In this document: positions 4,895-6,834 of the stretch, piece by piece
Layout: every line of letters starts with the position of its first letter
Numbering within the stretch: the first letter of the stretch is position 1
Notes under the pieces: generated by a model
What the model was told of the DNA's origin: nothing
What the model saw: only the letters and a program-made list of their open reading frames with translations
Database searches by the model: none
Program-made: the position numbers and the translations under genes
Assembly: GCA_029933995.1 (NCBI GenBank)
Contig: JAOZNB010000067.1
Coordinates: forward strand, 1-6,834
DNA: 6,834 nt
Direction of reading: 5' to 3'
Origin: Candidatus Moraniibacteriota bacterium
GTDB lineage: Bacteria; Patescibacteriota; Minisyncoccia; Moranbacterales; GCA-2747515

Positions 4895-6013
4895 TTATTT
4901 TTTTATTTGTAACATGCTCATTAATTTTACATAAAATTTTAAATTATGCAAAGCTGCCATTTGACCCCCAAGTGGCTCACCTACGCGAAATAAATGATGA
5001 ATGTATGCACGAGTATAGTTCTTACATGCATAACAACCACACTTATTGTCAATTGGCGTAAAATCATTTTTAAATTTTGCATTAGCAATGTTCATTGTAC
5101 CATAAAATTGACCATCTTCACTTATTTCTGTATCATTGTGCAAAAAAAGTCTTCCATGTCGACCTTCTCTTGTCGGTATTACACAATCAAACATATCCCA
5201 TCCCACGTTATGACATTTTACAATATCTTGAGGTGTACCAATCCCAAGTGCAAATCGTGGTTTATCTTCTGGCATAAAGGAAGCTGTCTTCTCAATAATT
5301 TCTGTCATAAATTCTCCATCCTCATCTATATGTCGCCCACCAAAACTATACCCATCAAATCCAATTTCAATTAAAGCATCTGCACATTTTTTACGTAAAT
5401 GTATAAATGGTCCACCTTGCACAACTGCAAAAAGAAGTGGTCGCGTTTTATCATCAAAACTTCTTTTGGTAACCTGTTTTTCAAATTCAATCTTACAACG
5501 TTCTGCCCACCTGATAGTTCTATCAACTGCCTTTTCAATCTCCTGCTCTGGTACATTATTAGGTCTTGGATCATCTAGAAGTACCATCATATCAACTCCC
5601 AAATCAAACTGAATTTGAATTGCTTTTTCTGGAGTAAGTAGGTGTTTACTGCCATCTAACACACTCTTGAAAACTGCACCATCTTCTGTTATCTTCCCAA
5701 GTTTTTCATTTTTGTGAATCAAAGAATAAACCTGATAACCACCACTATCAGAAAGTAATGGTCCATCCCATCCCATAAATTCATGTATTCCACCGGCATT
5801 TCTCATCAAATCCATTCCGGGTTGCAAAAGTAAGTGATAGGTATTTACAACCATAGGATGTACACCCACACTCGTCAATTGTTCATTGGTAATTCCACGA
5901 ACACTAGCACGAGTAGCATCCGGCATAAAAAATGGTGTCACAATATCACCTCTGTGTGTTTTCAAAACACCAACACGTGTACCATTATTATTTTGTGTAA
6001 TTTCAAAACTCAT
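4895..6013 (-). CDS. tgt: tRNA-guanine transglycosylase family protein with altered substrate loop
   Basis: Exchanges a guanine in tRNA, classically G34 of GUN anticodons, for a 7-deazaguanine base in the queuosine pathway. At 372 residues it is full length. The catalytic framework is intact: D89 in LSDSGGYQ, D147 in LLDD, VVQGG (197-201), and the nucleophile D276 in DMFDCVIPTR. The zinc site is C325, C327, C330 and H356. Two positions differ from the usual bacterial preQ1 enzyme: FDE-C is LLDDP (145-149), and the GGLAVGE substrate loop is GGRHIDED (225-232). The base used may therefore be queuine or another deazapurine rather than preQ1. No queuosine synthesis gene is in the window. It is the first gene of a two-gene operon with pgeF. 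The ATG start gives the standard FEI N-terminus and lacks a Shine-Dalgarno. Confidence 0.93.
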   Translation of the reverse strand: MSFEITQNNNGTRVGVLKTHRGDIVTPFFMPDATRASVRGITNEQLTSVGVHPMVVNTYHLLLQPGMDLMRNAGGIHEFMGWDGPLLSDSGGYQVYSLIHKNEKLGKITEDGAVFKSVLDGSKHLLTPEKAIQIQFDLGVDMMVLLDDPRPNNVPEQEIEKAVDRTIRWAERCKIEFEKQVTKRSFDDKTRPLLFAVVQGGPFIHLRKKCADALIEIGFDGYSFGGRHIDEDGEFMTEIIEKTASFMPEDKPRFALGIGTPQDIVKCHNVGWDMFDCVIPTREGRHGRLFLHNDTEISEDGQFYGTMNIANAKFKNDFTPIDNKCGCYACKNYTRAYIHHLFRVGEPLGGQMAALHNLKFYVKLMSMLQIKK

Positions 6014-6020
6014 AAGATTC

Positions 6021-6049
6021 TAATTCAAAAAATATTTTTATGAATTATA
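6021..6049 (-). promoter_or_regulatory. Palindrome overlapping a -10 hexamer upstream of tgt
   Basis: TATAAT on the minus strand (6044-6049) is a -10 candidate with only a weak -35 (TTAAAG at 6067-6072, 17-bp spacing). It overlaps a near-perfect palindrome at 6021-6047, TAATTCA / TGAATTA arms around AAAAATATTTTT plus one extra A. The palindrome ends 7 bp before the tgt start codon. It could be an operator or a 5' UTR hairpin covering the start region. In such AT-rich DNA it could also be chance. Confidence 0.35.
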
Positions 6050-6113
6050 ATAATATCATCAAAATACTTTAAAATCAACTAACAATCTTTACATTCCACT
6101 TCTCCAATCTTAA

Positions 6114-6242
6114 CTACAGAAAATAAAGTTTGTAATTTAAATTTGAACTAGATTTCAGACTCTTAAATCGAGAAATTAAACCTTCAAGTGCACACGCCTT
6201 CATAAACATTTTTAAAATTGTAATATTCTTCATATCTCGCAT
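6114..6242 (-). CDS. Doubtful small ORF, 42 aa
   Basis: ATG at 6240-6242 to TAG, encoding a short basic peptide beginning MRDMKNITILKMFMKACALE. It lies in the 288-nt gap between the membrane-protein gene and tgt, just after the terminator at 6254-6291. There is no Shine-Dalgarno, no recognisable domain and no clear promoter. It uses TAG, whereas every other visible stop in the window is TAA. It is probably chance, but it is the only minus-strand frame of any size in this gap. Confidence 0.15.
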   Translation of the reverse strand: MRDMKNITILKMFMKACALEGLISRFKSLKSSSNLNYKLYFL

Positions 6243-6253
6243 ATTTTTACCAT

Positions 6254-6291
6254 AAATATAAAAAGTATAATAGAATTTTCTATTATACTTT
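6254..6291 (-). terminator. Intrinsic terminator after the membrane-protein gene
   Basis: A perfect 14-bp inverted repeat (AAAGTATAATAGAA at 6262-6275 and its complement at 6278-6291) has a 2-nt centre. On the minus strand the stem runs into TTTTTATATTT. It starts 11 nt after the TAA of the membrane-protein gene. The stem is AT-rich but long. On the plus strand it is followed by CCCTTTTTT, so it could also act weakly in that direction, although no plus-strand gene is seen. Confidence 0.7.
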
Positions 6292-6301
6292 CCCTTTTTT
6301 A

Positions 6302-6834
6302 TTATACAAACTTTTCCTTTCTAAATAACTGCGACAAACTCACTACTAAAAGCAATAAAACACCCAGCCAGCTAAAAATAAAAAGTGCCCAATCTATTGA
6401 GATTAATACTGACATTTTTCCCAACAAAATATTATACAAAATAAATTGTGTCAAGGCGGCTAATGCACATGTCATAAAATTCATGAGCGCCCACAACACA
6501 GGATCACAAATGTTATATTCATGATCCTGCCACAAATCTAACTTCACGTCTTCAAAACTAGAATCAAATAATGGCTTAAGTACATATATAAAGACAAGTA
6601 TTACATAAATTGAAAAAGATATAGCAACACCTAATTCACCTACAAAACCTCCCAACCACTTTACCGCCGCATAAATCAAGCCAAAAAATAAATTTAATCC
6701 CATGATTTTTATCATAGGTGAAAGCATTGATTTGGAATAATCCAAAATTGTTCTGAGAGAACTTTGATACCACGAAAATATCAATGCCATCAAAATAAAT
6801 CCACTAACCAAAATAATCACCAGATTTTTGCAAT
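6302..6834 (-). CDS. Polytopic membrane protein of unknown function, N-terminus outside window
   Basis: The frame stays open to the window edge, so the GTG at 6818-6820 is probably internal and the true start lies outside. The visible C-terminal 176 residues, numbered from that GTG, contain about five hydrophobic segments: 2-17, 36-55, 63-82, 107-132 and 143-163. Polar loops lie between them, the longest at 83-106 (LFDSSFEDVKLDLWQDHEYN). The C-terminus is short and basic (FRKEKFV). No motif of a transporter, enzyme or secretion component was recognised. It ends in TAA and is closed off by the terminator at 6254-6291, so it is probably a transcription unit separate from tgt-pgeF. Confidence 0.75.
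   Translation of the reverse strand, partial: CKNLVIILVSGFILMALIFSWYQSSLRTILDYSKSMLSPMIKIMGLNLFFGLIYAAVKWLGGFVGELGVAISFSIYVILVFIYVLKPLFDSSFEDVKLDLWQDHEYNICDPVLWALMNFMTCALAALTQFILYNILLGKMSVLISIDWALFIFSWLGVLLLLVVSLSQLFRKEKFV

Noticed and set aside
5371..5574. Minus-strand 67-codon ORF within tgt
   Set aside because: It lies in another frame inside the well-conserved tgt gene and has no recognisable motif.
6014..6301. preQ1 riboswitch upstream of tgt
   Set aside because: No small hairpin with a C-rich loop and A-rich pseudoknot tail was found. Only an AT palindrome and a weak -10 are visible.
1..6834. Recoding of UGA (as glycine or tryptophan) as in some candidate-phylum or mollicute genomes
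   Set aside because: All genes read through at full length with standard stops, no in-frame TGA occurs, and Trp is encoded by TGG.

Overview
This is an AT-rich (roughly one third GC by eye) bacterial window in which every credible gene lies on the minus strand. From right to left, in the direction of transcription, it holds: the 3' end of a polytopic membrane protein of unknown function (6302-6834, cut by the window); a divergent tRNA-guanine transglycosylase (tgt, 4895-6013); a laccase-domain YfiH/PgeF protein 17 nt behind it (pgeF, 4161-4877); a 547-nt regulatory region (3614-4160); single-chain glycyl-tRNA synthetase (glyS, 2216-3613); a 507-nt repeat-rich intergenic region (1709-2215); and the N-terminal 569 codons of a secreted FG-GAP/fibronectin-III surface protein that runs off the left edge (1-1708).

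The organism is not certain. The FG-GAP plus FN3-like surface protein, the Tgt variant with an altered substrate loop, the lack of Shine-Dalgarno sequences, TAA at all four visible stops and the small tgt-pgeF operon all suit a Candidate Phyla Radiation / Patescibacteria-type genome. That is inference from resemblance, not proof. The genetic code looks standard: no in-frame TGA is needed anywhere, and Trp is encoded by TGG.

The best-supported regulatory feature is a glycine T-box in front of glyS. It has the conserved T-box sequence with a UGGA bulge matching a U73 tRNA-Gly acceptor end, a stem III hairpin, and a 12-bp terminator followed by six U. A large canonical Stem I is not obvious, so this may be a short or variant T-box. 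Upstream of it is a near-perfect sigma-70 promoter (TTGACT, 17 bp, TATAAT). It drives a structured segment with two terminator-like hairpins and a possible pseudoknot, which may be a separate small RNA or an unusual distal leader. A second promoter candidate lies just before the T-box core.

The intergenic region left of glyS holds three layered repeats: a cloverleaf-like palindromic repeat (2084-2128), a decayed pair of divergent REP-like repeats (about 1970-2065), and a 142-bp MITE-like element (1787-1928). The MITE has 20-bp terminal inverted repeats beginning GTAA and an exact 8-bp flanking duplication, which fits mobilisation by an IS66-type transposase.

Functionally the window combines translation and tRNA biology (glyS under tRNA-Gly sensing; tgt exchanging a base in tRNA), a nucleoside or cell-wall housekeeping enzyme (pgeF), and an envelope protein whose repeats and abrupt codon-usage switch point to mosaic evolution.
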